From Glandiceps talaboti (lineage: Eukaryota > Hemichordata > Enteropneusta > Spengelidae), in the NCBI RefSeq assembly GCF_964340395.1, contig NC_135566.1:18332501-18396500 (forward strand): a stretch of DNA of 64,000 nucleotides, written 5' to 3'. Under the pieces are notes generated by a model. The model was not told where the DNA came from, searched no databases, and saw only the letters and a list, made by a program, of their open reading frames with translations. This document shows positions 11,812 through 24,235 of the stretch, piece after piece (position 1 is the first letter of the stretch; each line of letters opens with the position of its first letter). The translations under genes were made by a program, and so were the position numbers.

Positions 11812-11980
11812 ATTAAAAACCATAAATATGATAAATGATATTGAGTTCTTTGTAAACATTCGGGAAGTTCACAGAGTTTATGTGATATAATTTTAGATTC
11901 TATTGCAGTTTGCAGTGACCATTAACAACTATTGATATTTTGAAAACATTTATTGTGTCAGACGTGGTTTTGTCAATAAA
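11812..11980 (+). promoter_or_regulatory. Candidate trehalase polyadenylation signals
   Basis: An ATTAAA lies at 11812-11817, 28 bases past the stop, and a canonical AATAAA at 11975-11980. The second is followed by a T-rich stretch within about 10 bases and is the better candidate. Confidence 0.5.
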
Positions 11981-11984
11981 GTTC

Positions 11985-12721
11985 CTTTCAAGAATTTAAA
12001 ACATATCCAGCTTATCACGTAATTCTCCCCTCTCCTCCGGTGTTAAACATTTATATTTTCTCCAGTTGAGTCACTATTACATTTTCAGTTGGAATTTCTC
12101 ACGTGACCATTACAGACTTCGTGTAATGTTATGAGCTGTTCGCTTCGTGTGAAAAGTCAGTAGATTGGAAAAGTTAGTTGGCAAGACACTTAGGTGGCGG
12201 ACAATGCTAACAACAATGAACACATTTTGACCTAACACTCACAGTTACGGTGGTTCATTAAATTGTAAGTACATATGTATACAAGAAATGATGTCATTGT
12301 TGAGTGTGTACGCGTAATTCTGATCTTCGTCGAACCGTCCATTTAATTGTAATGGACGTATGGGCTTGTGATATGTTTATGTCTTGTAATACAAAATCCT
12401 AACAAAAACACTTTGGTATCGAGACAAGATGGGGAGGACAAAACGCATATATATCACTCGCTATCGCATCAGAGTGACTTTTTTCAGAATAAAAAAATTA
12501 TCATCGGGTTTACACTTACGCAAATATGTATATGGGGATTTGTAATGTCCAGAAAAACAATTTTTTAGTGAATATTTTACAGAAGCCCCTTAATGGTGGC
12601 TATTATTTGATCGAGATGAAAATGAAAAACAGAACAAAACTGACGTGTCCTGCCTGACCTATTGTGTGTCATACCTTGTACATATGACTGCAGCTGGCAT
12701 AGGAGAAACCGGATGGTGTTA
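11985..12721. other. Downstream flank of trehalase, no gene seen
   Basis: AT-rich sequence with only short chance open frames. No promoter, RNA gene or repeat recognised. Confidence 0.5.
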
Positions 12722-12873
12722 GATGTTAGTCCCCAATATTTTTCTTCGTTCAGCCTAGGAAAATAAGAATGATCTAAGGGGTCTTTGTCACTACGAGTCG
12801 CTAGACGTGTAGTGACAGCCCTTAGATCACAAGTATTTTCCGGCTGATGAGGAAAAATACTGGGGAATATCAT
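12722..12873. mobile_element. Fold-back MITE, about 150 bp
   Basis: Two arms of about 70 bases are inverted copies: CCCCAATATTTTTCTTC pairs with GAGGAAAAATACTGGGG, GATCTAAGGGG with CCTTAGATC, and TGTCACTACGAG with CGTGTAGTGACA at the tip. No coding sequence. A short related stretch may occur near 2110-2155. Confidence 0.7.
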
Positions 12874-13860
12874 ATTTATACCAGCGTCAGTAATATCAAA
12901 GAAAACTCGGGGAAAGTGAAGTCACTTTTGAACATTGTGACACATATTTCGAACATAGCAGAACTAGTGACATAGACATGCGTTGCCGTGACGTAGATAG
13001 CCAGGGTATATTTTTGGGCTTGTGAATGATATAATGATATGACATCTTTTACAATGTCTACGATAAATATAGATGATATTCCACCAAACAGAGTGCTAAA
13101 TGGTATTATCATATACTATACGTATCACATCTTATGTTATATTACAGTATTGATATGGAGTAAACAAGAGCGCTACCCGTGCAATAATTTTCTAATTTTC
13201 CATCACAGCCCATCATACTTTGCCCTAGTAAGGTCATTGTAGATATCTATCTAATTTGTTATATAGCCTTGGTTATCCTATCTACCAATTTTTTTTAGAG
13301 TTCATTTTTTTCCGTATATATTACATATTATATATTACCGTTTATATTGTTAGCATCAATAATAGAGTCTTCACGTGTTATGAGGAAAAGTGAAATACTC
13401 GGCAGTAATAGTTATTAAGCATTCATTTCTCTTCCAACCAAGCAGGATCGAATCGTTACTCCAGTACGTACCGTTCCACAAAAACCCAGTTGTTAAAGTA
13501 GCAATACGGACTCGGTGTATATTGTTTCACGGTGTTGTTGTTGTTGTTGTTTTCAAGTAGGGAAACTTAATCAAGTAGTTTTATTAGCGAATGGTTCAAA
13601 ATAATGAATACCCATTTCTCATCCATATACCAACTTTAACAGCTTCCTAATTGTTAATTCACGAGTTGACGTCCAATTAATGTTAAATGTCATATTTGAT
13701 TTTGTGGGGGCTGACCATGTCCAATCAATAATACACTCCATTAATCGCTGAACGAAAATACTTTGACAATTAGAAAATGACAAAATCGATACGTGACCTG
13801 ACATTGATTTTTTTCCGCTCCTGGCCATGGCCTAAAGGTAACGGATTTTACACATGTGCA
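12874..13860. other. Intergenic stretch, no gene seen
   Basis: AT-rich, with a short GTT repeat at about 13531-13551. No feature beyond that. Confidence 0.5.
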
Positions 13861-13939
13861 CGCTTGCATGCACGCACGCACGCACGCACATACATACATA
13901 CATACATACATACATACATACATACATACATACATACAT
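13861..13939. repeat. GCAC then ATAC tetranucleotide repeats
   Basis: ACGC/GCAC units (about 13867-13888) pass directly into CATA units up to about 13938. Confidence 0.95.
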
Positions 13940-14714
13940 TGCGTAAACTATAAAACTGTATTGACTGCACCTGAAAAATCGTAAACGCAAAGTGATCGTG
14001 TACACACTTAATTTCAAAAAAAAAACACTTACAGTAACACGTCAATTTAGAGTTTGGTGATATAGTGATCTTGGTCACTGTCAGTCTGCAGATCAATGTG
14101 AGATTGATACTTTAAAAGTACATGTATGTACTACTGTATGCACTCTTATATCACCCCTTGCGGATCACCAGTCAATGCCAATATCATACAAGTATCTAGT
14201 AAACAGCAATTTCCAGGTTGGTCGCACTTATCTCAAATTAAATACATTTGGTGTCTTATATATCCGTTCCGTAACTACGTAGTCAGCGACAGAGGGTAAA
14301 TACTACCAGAGTAGAATCACGGCTGTTTTAATTATCCACACCCTATTATTACATGACAGAGCTAATTCGAATGTAGCGCATAATAGAATAAACAAAATTA
14401 AATATCATGATTCCTTAGTCTAGTCTACGTAATATAATTTTCTTGACCTGTTTTTCTTCTGACTGCATCATATTTCTGCCCTTTGTGGTTGTGGTCGATT
14501 TAGTTCGTTTTATGCACTAGAAGTTTGCGCTGTATGTGGTGTTGTAGATATCAAAACATCCCGGATGTACAACTTTGACTTTAAAATGATGAATTTTGAA
14601 AATAAATCAATACATTTCATAATGAAAACTACAGATAGAAGGAAAAAAAAAACTAATATATAGAGATTTACTTCCTAATTATTCTATCAGTGATGTTACG
14701 TTTATATATATACA

Positions 14715-14717
<3 letters not shown>

Positions 14718-14798
<81 letters not shown>

Positions 14799-14840
14799 TC
14801 TGATGATCGCCAAGGAAGCGTGAAAATCCTCGTAATTCTC

Positions 14841-14909
<69 letters not shown>
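14718..14909. repeat. Two TA arrays flanking 46 unique bases
   Basis: TA arrays at about 14720-14796 and 14843-14909 flank a unique segment starting CGTCTGATGATCGCC. Each array is self-complementary. Confidence 0.95.
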
Positions 14910-14910
<1 letters not shown>

Positions 14911-15529
14911 CTATACTAAACTACATACTATTTCTCAGCAGATATAGAACGTTACATGCAAGAGTGAGGATATTTCTAGCTCGTGAGAGTGGCACGTAAG
15001 TAGTTTTCATTCGACTCGCTTATACTAGATATCACCGAAAGGATGAACAAACATTTGCAATCGCCGTGGATAGAGTTAAACAGTAGCAGTTAAAGTTCCG
15101 TGTTGTATTAACAAGACAGTGTGATTTTCAAATGACTACCCTTACCACTGATAAGAGTAAAATCATATTTCCAGTTATTACTTACCTTGGATCTCTGCTA
15201 CACAGTCACCCTGCTGTCACTATATTTCATGTGTTCGAATGTCTTCCCTTCACAAAATGACACGTTTCAATATTTGCCATCCGGAGACCTCATTAAAATG
15301 ATCCGTCAGTTAATTGAATAAAGGCATGATTTTTGTTTGACAAAGACATGCAAATTCCCTTGAACGTGTGATCTTTCATGTGTTATTTATTATTAGAGCC
15401 GACACTATAAGTTTATTTCTCATATACATATTGATACATATTGATTTTTATCCCTAATGTCATATGTTAAAGTTAAACAAAAACACGGTCATTCCATTAG
15501 TGACTGTAATATTGCCCTATGCGAACATT
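14910..15529. other. Intergenic stretch, no gene seen
   Basis: No gene, RNA or repeat that I can support. Confidence 0.5.
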
Positions 15530-15740
15530 GTTTGTCGGTGGCCGAGTTGTTTACTGCGGGCGGGGTTTGAACCCATTCAGGGTTTGATTAATTTACCTCG
15601 CTGTATAAGTAAGAAGAGTGTCGTTCAGTTTGACTCTACCGAACAACGCAGGTTTTCCCTGGGTACTCCGGTTTCCTCCTGCATTAACACTGAGCCCATA
15701 AGGAATGGCCCTCACTGGTCTTCTTGGGAGACAAGTGTTT
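15530..15740 (+). mobile_element. SINE with Ser/Leu-tRNA-type head
   Basis: The head has TGGCCGAGTTG (A-box of class II tRNAs) and GGTTTGAACCC (B-box, 15564-15574). The body has AAGAAGAGTGTCGTTCA, CTCTACCGAACAACGCAGG and GGGTACTCCGGTTTCCTCC. It matches the copy at 62598-62790 along its length. The GGGTACTCCGGTTTCCTCC core resembles a central domain shared by many marine invertebrate SINEs. Confidence 0.8.
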
Positions 15741-16195
15741 ATATACTTCGAAGAACTATCCAGTATAAATACAGATTATTACATTTGTCGAACGCAACGT
15801 GTAATTTTAACATAAAAGATACAATTATATTTTGTTTATTCTCTATGTTGTGTGTACAATATGCCATACCCAGCACCCAATTGGAAGAATGAAGCCGACA
15901 TGTAATGAACCCTAAACATTTTACACATATATATTTGGCAGAAGTCGAAAATAAAATAAAATTGGCATAGCAGTTAAGTAAATTCATCGGCAACGAAAGG
16001 TAAATAAAATATAGCATAATATTCAGATACCATGTACTCAATCAACTGGCATTGTATTGTCCACGACTGTTCCCTATTTTCCCTGCGATCAGTCATGGTA
16101 AACAGACAATATACTGTCACAAAAACATAGGGGGGGGGGCTGATTTGGAACGTTACATTATCTTAATCTGTGGTTAATAAATTAAACAAACGACT

Positions 16196-18525
16196 GGATT
16201 GAATTGAATTGAATTTGATTTCACCGGAAACATAAGATAATAACAATGCAAAAAGGAAAATACAAATAAAATAAAAGAAAATGCTCTGGTGAGGACCATG
16301 GAAATAGTTTACTAGAAACTAATCTAGTCCATGTTTCTTATCCTGACAAAATATAGAAGGTAAATATACAAGGCGTACTTATGATAAATAATTAATAATA
16401 ACAAATAATATAATAATAATCAATACACACATACATATTCACATTTGTATGCAATATAGTACAAATGAAACGAAGAAAAAGATGACAACACAAAGAGCAG
16501 CAAAGAGTCACAATGGTAGATCAAAACGAACAAATCTATTATAGCACATGTACAGACAAAGATATTTACATATTTACAGTACAAATTAGAATCAAGAAAA
16601 AGGGTGTGTCTTTATACATTTTTTAATTATTCATGTCGCTTGTGTATATTCTTAAGTTTGTTTGGTAGGGAATTCCAATGTTTGGGTAAGGCATATTTGA
16701 AATTCTTTTGACAAATTGTAAGATTAACTTTTGGAATGGGAATGTTACAACTGAGGGCTGATCTGGTAGGGTAGCCATGGGATAGACGGTTAGTAATGTA
16801 GTGGTTAATATTATGAGCATAGCTGTTATTTTGTAAGTCATAGACAAACATGCATGCTTGGAATTTACACAGTTTATGGATATCTAATATTCTTAGTTGA
16901 TTTAAAAGGGGCGCAGAATGTGTTTGATAATCAGAGAAAGTCGAGCAAATTTCTTTTGTAAGATTATAAGTGGTTCGAGTAATGTATGATAGGTGTTACC
17001 CCAAATTTCAAGACAGTAATATAAGATGGGGGAGGATTAAAGTGTTGTAAAGTAAAACAAGGGTGGACCTTGGGACATAATGGCGAATTCGAGAGATGAT
17101 TCCGATTTTGGGACTTATAGTTCGGGTTACTTTTTCGATGTGAGATTTCCAGGTGAGAGCTGGGTCGATGGAAATACCTAGATATGTGGCCGATGATACA
17201 CACTTAATTGGTGTGTCGCTAATACTTAGGTTTCCCTCGATGTGAGATATCCTCTGGGGAGTTTTGATAATCATATTGTTAGTTTTGTCAACGCTAATTG
17301 TTAGTTTGTTAGCATTGCACCAGTCGTTAACTCTATTAAAATGATCATTTATAACATTAAGATTGATATTATTAGTTTTCATGAATTTGAATAGGTTAGT
17401 GTCATCTGCGAATAAACGAAAATTGAAGGCGTCAGTAGATTTGTTAATGTCGTTAATATATATGAGGAAGAGGATTGGTCCAAGTATTGATCCTTGGGGT
17501 ACCCCACACTTAATTTGTTTTGGATTGGAGTTGATACCATTTATGCTAACGACCTGTTGTCTATTTTTAAGGTAATTTTGAAACCAAAGGAGCGGAACAC
17601 CTCTAATGCCGTAATAATATAACTTTTGGATAAGAATATGATGGTCAATTGTATCGAAGCTTTTTTCAGGTCGATAAAAATGCCAAAGGTGACGAAACCC
17701 TGGTCCATTTTGTCAGTAATATCAGATATGAGGTCAGCAAGGGCAATTTTCGTATTAAACTTTTTGCGGAAACCGTACTGAGAACTAAGAAGAATGTCAA
17801 ATTTATCTAGAAATGATACTAATTGGTCTTTAACGACTGATTCAAATAGTTTACTAAAGACTGGTAAAATTGAGATGGGCCTGTAGTTGCTAACATCAAG
17901 GGTCGATCCTTTCTTATAAATTGGGGTGATTTTGGCAAATTTGAGGGCGTCAAGGAATATACCTTGGGAAAGTGAGCAGTTAATTTTGTGTGTTAGTGGA
18001 TGGGAAATGATATGGGCTGCATCAATTATTAGTTTAGGATGAATGTTGTCATATCCCATAGCTTTTCTGGGATCCATGCGTTTTATCTTTTCCACAATAT
18101 CACTGTACACAACTGGGTAAAAGAAGAGCGAGTCATAATAATTATCATTTAGATAGTGATTAAAGTTTGTCGTTGGGGTGATTTTTGTGGCAAGTTTTGG
18201 GCCAATGTCGGTGAAAAAGTCGTTGAATGTTTTTGCGATATCTAATTTCTCTGAAATTATCTTGTGATCTACACTAATTTGTTTTGGTGAAGTCATTTTG
18301 TTGCTGCTTTTATTTAAGATCTCATTAATTACTTTCCAAGTTTGATCAGTGTCTCCATTGGCAGCCTGTATTTTCATATGATAATGTCTCTTTTTAGCGG
18401 AATTTAAAACTCTTGTCAACAAATTTCGGTAAAGCTTGTATTTCTTATTAAATTCAATATTAATAGGCAATGTTTTCATTTTACAGAATAAACGATTATT
18501 TGTTCTTTTGGATCTTTCAGATTAG
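16196..18525 (-). mobile_element. Jockey-superfamily (CR1/L2-like) LINE, 5' truncated, broken
   Basis: Minus-strand non-LTR retrotransposon: reverse transcriptase, C-terminal region and a roughly 430-base 3' UTR ending in a short AATTC-type repeat at 16196-16220, as in CR1/L2 elements. No endonuclease domain remains; upstream of about 18525 the frame closes and similarity stops. Confidence 0.85.
16627..18479 (-). pseudogene. Reverse transcriptase ORF of the minus-strand LINE
   Basis: The first part (18479 to about 17662) shows FNDFFTDIGPKLA, RKAMGYDNIHPKLI, ITPIYKKGS, NYRPISILPVFSKLFE, SQYGFRKKF and FIDLKKA. A single-base loss near 17661 shifts the frame. FADD, the catalytic motif, is at 17401-17412, preceded by GVPQGSILGP-type sequence near 17500. 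Further shifts lie near 17025 and 16925 before the C-terminal end (NRLSHGYPTRSA, PKHWNSLPNKLK). At least three frameshifts make it inactive. Confidence 0.88.
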
Positions 18526-19848
18526 TAGGCTACCGACTTAAAAAGTGTCCTGTATACTTGTGCAAATTTGAAATGCAATACTTGAACTGGAAAAAAGTGA
18601 GAGGACATTATATATTGTAACTAAAGATGAAGAAATACATATTTTTGAATCAAAATTAGCATCACACTTTTCCATTGCATGGAAAATATATTTGCTTCCA
18701 CTAAGCTCCTTATACAGAGAACAAATTAATCATGGACTTCATCTTCAGTATTATGAGGTATAGAAAAGACAGAAGCTATCCTCTCGGTTGTTGTACTGAC
18801 GTCTACCGGCCTCAATAAACAAAGTGAATGATCTGAAATTCTAAAGTGGCAAAAAGGAAACTCTAATGTTCCTACAATCTTTATTAAGCGACTGCTTTCT
18901 ATTTACTATAATGACCATATTCATTACTTGGAGAAAACATATAATTATCATATAAAATAAGTCTTGCAATCACAGACATACAAAATATTCATGGTTTATT
19001 AACCAAACGTGCTAGGACATCTCTCTGATTGATTGAATGAACTATTGCCATAAAGTCATTCAGCTGTTTATCAAGTACAATATTAGAAATGGAGTTAATA
19101 TAATTGACACATGTCAATAACTGTCAATGCATGTACACACAATGGCCAATTTGCTCTTTTCAAAGCACTTGTTTGTTCATGATTGTTCAGTTTAATCATC
19201 ACACTGACTAAAAACTCCCCTCCATTCATTAACCAAACTGCTAATTCAACCTTAATAAAATGTTTTTGAACAGGTTTTGAATAATGGAATGTGATTAATG
19301 TCATTGATTTCAAAAGAGAAATTAACAAACGTCATAACAAGTTTTCTGTACAACAGCTGTTTCAGAACTAGATTACTAATTCAGTTTACTTACTATTGGC
19401 TATGTTGTCCAGTATATTACTGAAACCATGATAACCTTAAAAATAAACACATTCTAATACCAAGGAAATGTAATACTATGATCTGCTGACAACATTTTAC
19501 TCGTAGTATACAGTCACTCAATGATGGATACTCAATTTAATATATTCCAGGGGAGATGTAAAATCTAATTTTCCTCATAATTTTGCACTGCGACTGTAAT
19601 ATAAAAGTCCTAGCTACAGTAAGTAGTCCTTTAATAGATCATCATCAAACGAGTCTGTGTTTATAACTTTGTTTATCAGTCACTCACATAATATGATCGC
19701 TCCCGAAATACGTTAGTGCTTGACCATTAGCGGGGGTGGGGGGTGGGGGGGGGGGGCAGAACTTCATCTTGGTGCAATCATGCATTTAAAATGAGCTAAT
19801 TACATAAATTTACATGCCTGTACATTATATCCATTTTAGCGTACGCAA
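18526..19848. other. Stretch between the two LINEs, no gene seen
   Basis: AT-rich with a G-rich run at about 19734-19757. Short open frames have no recognisable content. Confidence 0.5.
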
Positions 19849-19909
19849 TTGCATATCATATGTAATGTATCTTTTGAAAGTAAAAAATACCTAAAAAAAC
19901 CCAACTTTT

Positions 19910-22250
19910 TAAATAAAAAAAATGGACTAAATACTGATTATAAAATAGATTCTCGTTGCATTGCTAAAAGAATGGGAAAAGTTCTAGAGAGTCTTGTCAG
20001 TGTAACCCAGACAACCTTTGTCAAAAATCGCACTATTGGCCAATGTGTTCATTTGATTGAAGGCATTCTGGATTATACAAAGGACTTGGACTTACCTGGT
20101 GTCCTATTGGCCATTGACTTTTAAAAGGCTTTTGATAGTTTGGAATGGAAATTTATATTTCAATGTTTGGAAAATTTTAATTTTGGACCTTCCCTTATTA
20201 CTTGGGTCCATACTTTTTATCATATACCCTTCAAGCTGTGTCATGAACAGAGGTTTATCTACTGGCTACTTCGATCTTACAAGCGGAGTCAGACAAGGAG
20301 ACCCATTGTCACCTATTTTATTCATACTCTCATTAGAAGCCCTATTAATTAAACTACAACTGGATGAGAATATACAGGGTATTGGGGTTAAGGGTTATGA
20401 GATTAAAAGTTCTGCCTATGCTGATGACCTTACATGTTTTTTAAGTAACGAACAATCTGTCAAGAACCTTTTTTCACTACTCAGGAATTTTTCATTGGTA
20501 TCGGGTCTGAGTGTAAATTATGACAAGTCTGAAGCACTTTGGTTAGGGGAATGGAGTTCTCGTCAAGATAGGCTGTTCGGGGTCAAATGGCCTATGTCAC
20601 CTATCAAGATTGTTGGAATTTTCTTTTCTTATAATCGCAAAGTAGCATATGAGAAAAATATGAGCTCGCCAATTAAGTGTCTTACAAATGTATTACACAG
20701 TTGGAATTGGCGCAATTTATCTATTATTGGTAGAACTCAGATCAACAAAACCCTTGTTATTCCAAAGATTTTGTACCCTCTCAGTCTTATCAATGTCCAC
20801 CAACAAGATATTAAAAAAATCAACTCAAAAATATATTCCTTTTTGTGGAAAGGACATGATAAGATAGCACGCAACACGATGATAGGTGACATAGGCCAAG
20901 GGGGGCTTGGTATGCTGGACCTATGTTCCATGCAGAAAGCTTTCAAACTCAAGTGGGTAAATAACTATTTAGCTAACGATTTTCATCCCTGGAAACTTAT
21001 CTTAGATTTTTACTTGAAGTCATTAGGAGGAAAGTTTATTTTTAAATGTAACTTTTCTATAGGAACCCTTCCAATTAAGCTTCCACCCTTTTACTCTGAT
21101 TTGTTAAATGTGTGTAGTAGTCTTGGGCAAAATGAACATTTCTCACCTGCATATGAAATCATTTGGAACAACAAGTCCATTCTTATTCAAGGCAAAAGTG
21201 TTTTTCATCGTGATACTTTTAATACTGGCATTGTATATATTGCGGATATTTTCAGTGAACCTAGTCGGGTGAAAGGGTGGGAAGAGTTGCATATTTTAGG
21301 GATAAACCATATCAATTTTTTATTATGGCAGGGCACTATCTCTGCCATTCCCTCAGAGTGGAAAAGAGAAAAGGCTGTTTGTGTTCGGCCAGAAAATACA
21401 TACCAAATCTACTGCAATGAGCAAGTCATGTGTCTATTGAATTCAACACAGAAACAAATCCAAAAGTTTATTTCCAATAGTTACTTTGCTGTCCCAAGAA
21501 GTCAGCTATTTTTTGAAGAGAGTTTTGAAAAGACTTTAGATTGGGGTTTTATATATCGTATGCCATTTAAGGTTACAATCTGTAGTTCACTGCGTGTGGA
21601 TGTGTTTCAATGGAAACTCAATCACAACATTCTATACACAAACTCTATGTTATTCCGACTGGGGTCACCCCTAATCAGCTCTGATAAATGTTCATTTTGT
21701 CATACAGCTACAGAAACAGTTTTTCGCTTATTTGTTGGCTGCAATTTTGTTAAAGTCATCTGGTACAAAATGTGGGATGAGTGGGGAAGAGTTCTAAACT
21801 GTCCAAGGAACCCAAGCCCTGAGCAAATCATATTTGGTGATAGCAATTGGTCAGACTTACTTAATCATGCTATTTTGATTTACAAAAAATCTATCTACTA
21901 TCGTAAACTTGCGATACAGTTACCAAGCTTTACCAGATGGAACACCAGATATCACAAAGGAAAGGTACCTTGGGAATTTATTTTAAAAAATGGGGAGATT
22001 TTGCAACAGGACTCTAACGCACATTGCAATTTACACTTGAGACAGACTTTTATTTGATAGTCAATATGGGTTTTCTAACTCGTGGCTGTTTTTTCAAGTA
22101 AGCCAGGCTGATGATGTATGTCTTTTCTTTTGTTTGTTTTTCCTTCAATATTTAACAGAACGGTGAAATGTATCTTTCTTTTTTGTGCTCTGTGTTGTCT
22201 GTATTGTCACTTTCTTTTGAATACAATAAAAACATTACAAAGAGAAAAAA
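19910..22250 (+). mobile_element. L1/Tx1-type LINE, 5' truncated
   Basis: Plus-strand non-LTR element starting inside the reverse transcriptase (around DYKIDSRCIAKRMGKVL) and ending in an A-rich tail (about 22240-22250) after a roughly 190-base 3' UTR. The 5' truncation is typical of incomplete reverse transcription. Confidence 0.85.
19930..22057 (+). pseudogene. Reverse transcriptase / zinc-knuckle ORF2 fragment of the L1/Tx1-type LINE
   Basis: Seen in order: TTFVKNRTIGQCVHLIEGIL, VLLAIDF, an in-frame TAA at 20122-20124, KAFDSLEWKFIF, a +1 frameshift near 20225-20240, then one open frame to 22057: GVRQGDPLSPILFILSLEAL, YADD at 20417-20428 (catalytic), GQGGLGMLDL, and a C-terminal CSFCHTATETVFRLFVGC block matching the zinc-binding domain found after L1/Tx1 reverse transcriptases. 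Only two lesions over 2.1 kb suggest a rather recent insertion. Not functional as it stands. Confidence 0.88.
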
Positions 22251-22620
22251 AATACTAACACTGACAATAAACCAACAAATACTGTTTAAAAAAATGGATG
22301 GTGCTTTCTCAAATAAGTAACACAACAAAATCACCCTCTTCTTTACCCAAATATTTGCCCTACAGTTTGAGCAAGTACAACGGTAGAACTAACATTGTGA
22401 ACAGATCTTTTTTTTCTGCCATTCCGAAATTTTTTATAGCTCTACTTTATGTCGGAATCCTAGGTGAACTCAGTGGATTCTCCTTGTCATTATCATTATA
22501 ATGAAAACTGAAGTTTGGATTTTGATGTGTTTACAAATTCAGGACCATTCTTTCCAAATTGTCGAATTGCGGAATAACGCTAGTGTCAGTGCAATGAGAT
22601 AATTATATCAAACAACATTT
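22251..22620. other. Stretch downstream of the L1/Tx1 element
   Basis: No gene or repeat recognised. Confidence 0.5.
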
Positions 22621-22622
22621 CA

Positions 22623-22790
22623 ACCAAGGAGAACGTCGAACACGATTGAAAGTTGATTTTCAAAGGGAGGATACACTTCCTCTGGAGTTGGGGTGTATTT
22701 CTTATTTATGTGGACCAAGAGCATCCCAAGCGCACGGAGGCGATTTTCTGCCATACTTACCCTTGTCCATAGTTTCAGACGAAAAGGAGC
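22623..22790 (-). pseudogene. Possible hAT-type transposase C-terminal fragment
   Basis: The minus strand codes SMAENRLRALGMLLVHINKK followed by about 25 residues ending FDVLLG. The NRL-x-ALxMLxVH pattern recalls the C-terminal dimerisation region of hAT transposases. Short, upstream context lost in a poly-A/C run; a chance resemblance is possible. Confidence 0.3.
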
Positions 22791-22805
22791 GTCGGGGTTG
22801 TTTGT

Positions 22806-22808
<3 letters not shown>

Positions 22809-22838
<30 letters not shown>

Positions 22839-22848
22839 GGGGGGGGGA
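22809..22848. repeat. Poly-T then poly-G run
   Basis: About 29 T followed by 9 G. Confidence 0.95.
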
Positions 22849-23009
22849 TTCCGACTCTGTAGATCTGACATTATTATTGCAACTTGCTGTCTTCAAATGA
22901 AGGAGACTTTCAAGACTACTGACTGTTACTCGCGGAAAATGCACAGTGCATGTGTGCGCTTCTTTTGCACTTTCCTTTCTCGCACAAAGAATGTTTAATT
23001 CGCTACACT

Positions 23010-23080
23010 GCAAAAATAGTGCAGGGGCATATGGGTTTTCGTGTGAAATGCATGTTAATTTTATGAAACATATATGGTTA
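23010..23080 (+). repeat. Dispersed repeat, inverted partner at 26795-26870
   Basis: AGTGCAGGGGCATATGGGTT, TTCGTGTGAAATGCATGTTA. The reverse complement of 26795-26870 reads nearly the same. Class unknown. Confidence 0.6.
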
Positions 23081-24100
23081 CGTTCATTATAGGACCACAT
23101 ATAAAAAAATACATGTTGGCAATTTTTATCTTCAAAATTAGTCTTAGGGGGCTAAAAATAAAATTTGGCTCCAAGAACCTATTCTTAACCATTGGTTGGG
23201 CAATGAAAACCCATGAATTCATGATTATAGTCAACTTCCATTGATATGACCTTAGCAACAGCCAACAATGCCAGTATGTTTTGCAAAGATAAAAACATTT
23301 TTGGTTAGTCAGGGAAAAAAAATATCAAAACATGTATGCAAATATGCCTATCAACAAGACCATGTCCATAGCAACATGTACAGTCAGAACATTATGTATA
23401 TTGTAAAGATAACAGTAATTGGTAGGTATATGTAAGGGCCGTCTTAATTCTGTTTTTCATAACCCAAACAACCCTAAATGTCTTCAATTAGATGAAAAAA
23501 ATTAAATCGACGCCCTCTATGGCAGGGTTAGGAAACCCATGAGTGCGTATCTGAATGAAAATTATTGTTTATCGTTGAAATTTGGGCAAATTCAATAAAA
23601 TAAACATTTCAAATGTTCCTTCTGACTTTACTTGCCATTTCATAGCCATTCAGAATGTTAAACTATGATTATGAATTGAAAGTATCACCAACAAGTACTC
23701 ATAAACTTACTATTTTAAAAACTTTTTATTTAAATTTTTAACAGACTAGCAGACAAATCATTTTAAAGATTTTACAATAACAAAAATAGAATTAAGGGCC
23801 ATATGTGGATAAACATACAAAAAGGCCGCACCCATAGCAACTTCCAAATGGGGATATATATTGCAAAGATAACAACAGGGATGGTTAGGCAAGTGGATAA
23901 AATTTTAAAGGACAAAAATAGTTGACAAAACAACTACTTGATTGGTAGACCTGATTTTTTCTCTCAAAATTTATTGTCTAGTATTAAACTGATTTACTGG
24001 CACGAAAGAAGAGATTCAGTTGAGGTTTACTGTACGAAAAGTCAAGTTTACCCACCTTTACCCAACCTTTACCCTACCTGTGACCCACATATATATTAAA
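23081..24100. other. AT-rich stretch with diverged local repeats
   Basis: A motif of the form TTGCAAAGATAAnAACA followed by TTGGTTAG or TGGTTAGG recurs near 23280, 23400 and 23865, and ATAGCAAC with preceding CATGTCC or GCACCC recurs near 23350 and 23830. No gene seen. Confidence 0.45.
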
Positions 24101-24104
24101 CTAC

Positions 24105-24235
24105 CATCTCTGTCAAGGGGTAGTATGAGACAAAGTGACACTTTTGACTTCACAACCCCAGGGGAGAGGTCACCGGGGGTGAATTAAGTCTAAGGTGTCA
24201 CTTCGTCTCATACTCAACACATTTACACCCCCTCT
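24105..24235. mobile_element. Fold-back element
   Basis: GTAGTATGAGACAAAGTGAC (about 24119-24138) is complementary to GTCACTTCGTCTCATACT (about 24199-24216), with CCCC-rich interior and outer arms that also pair in part. Likely a small MITE. Confidence 0.6.

Noticed and set aside
13741-14096. Minus-strand Tyr-Val-Cys-Met frames
   Set aside because: Translations of the CATA repeat.
14715-14999. 94-codon frame of Tyr-Ile repeats
   Set aside because: Pure translation of TA dinucleotide arrays.
22646-22998. Plus-strand frames with a Phe-rich run
   Set aside because: Created by the poly-T/poly-G run at 22809-22848.
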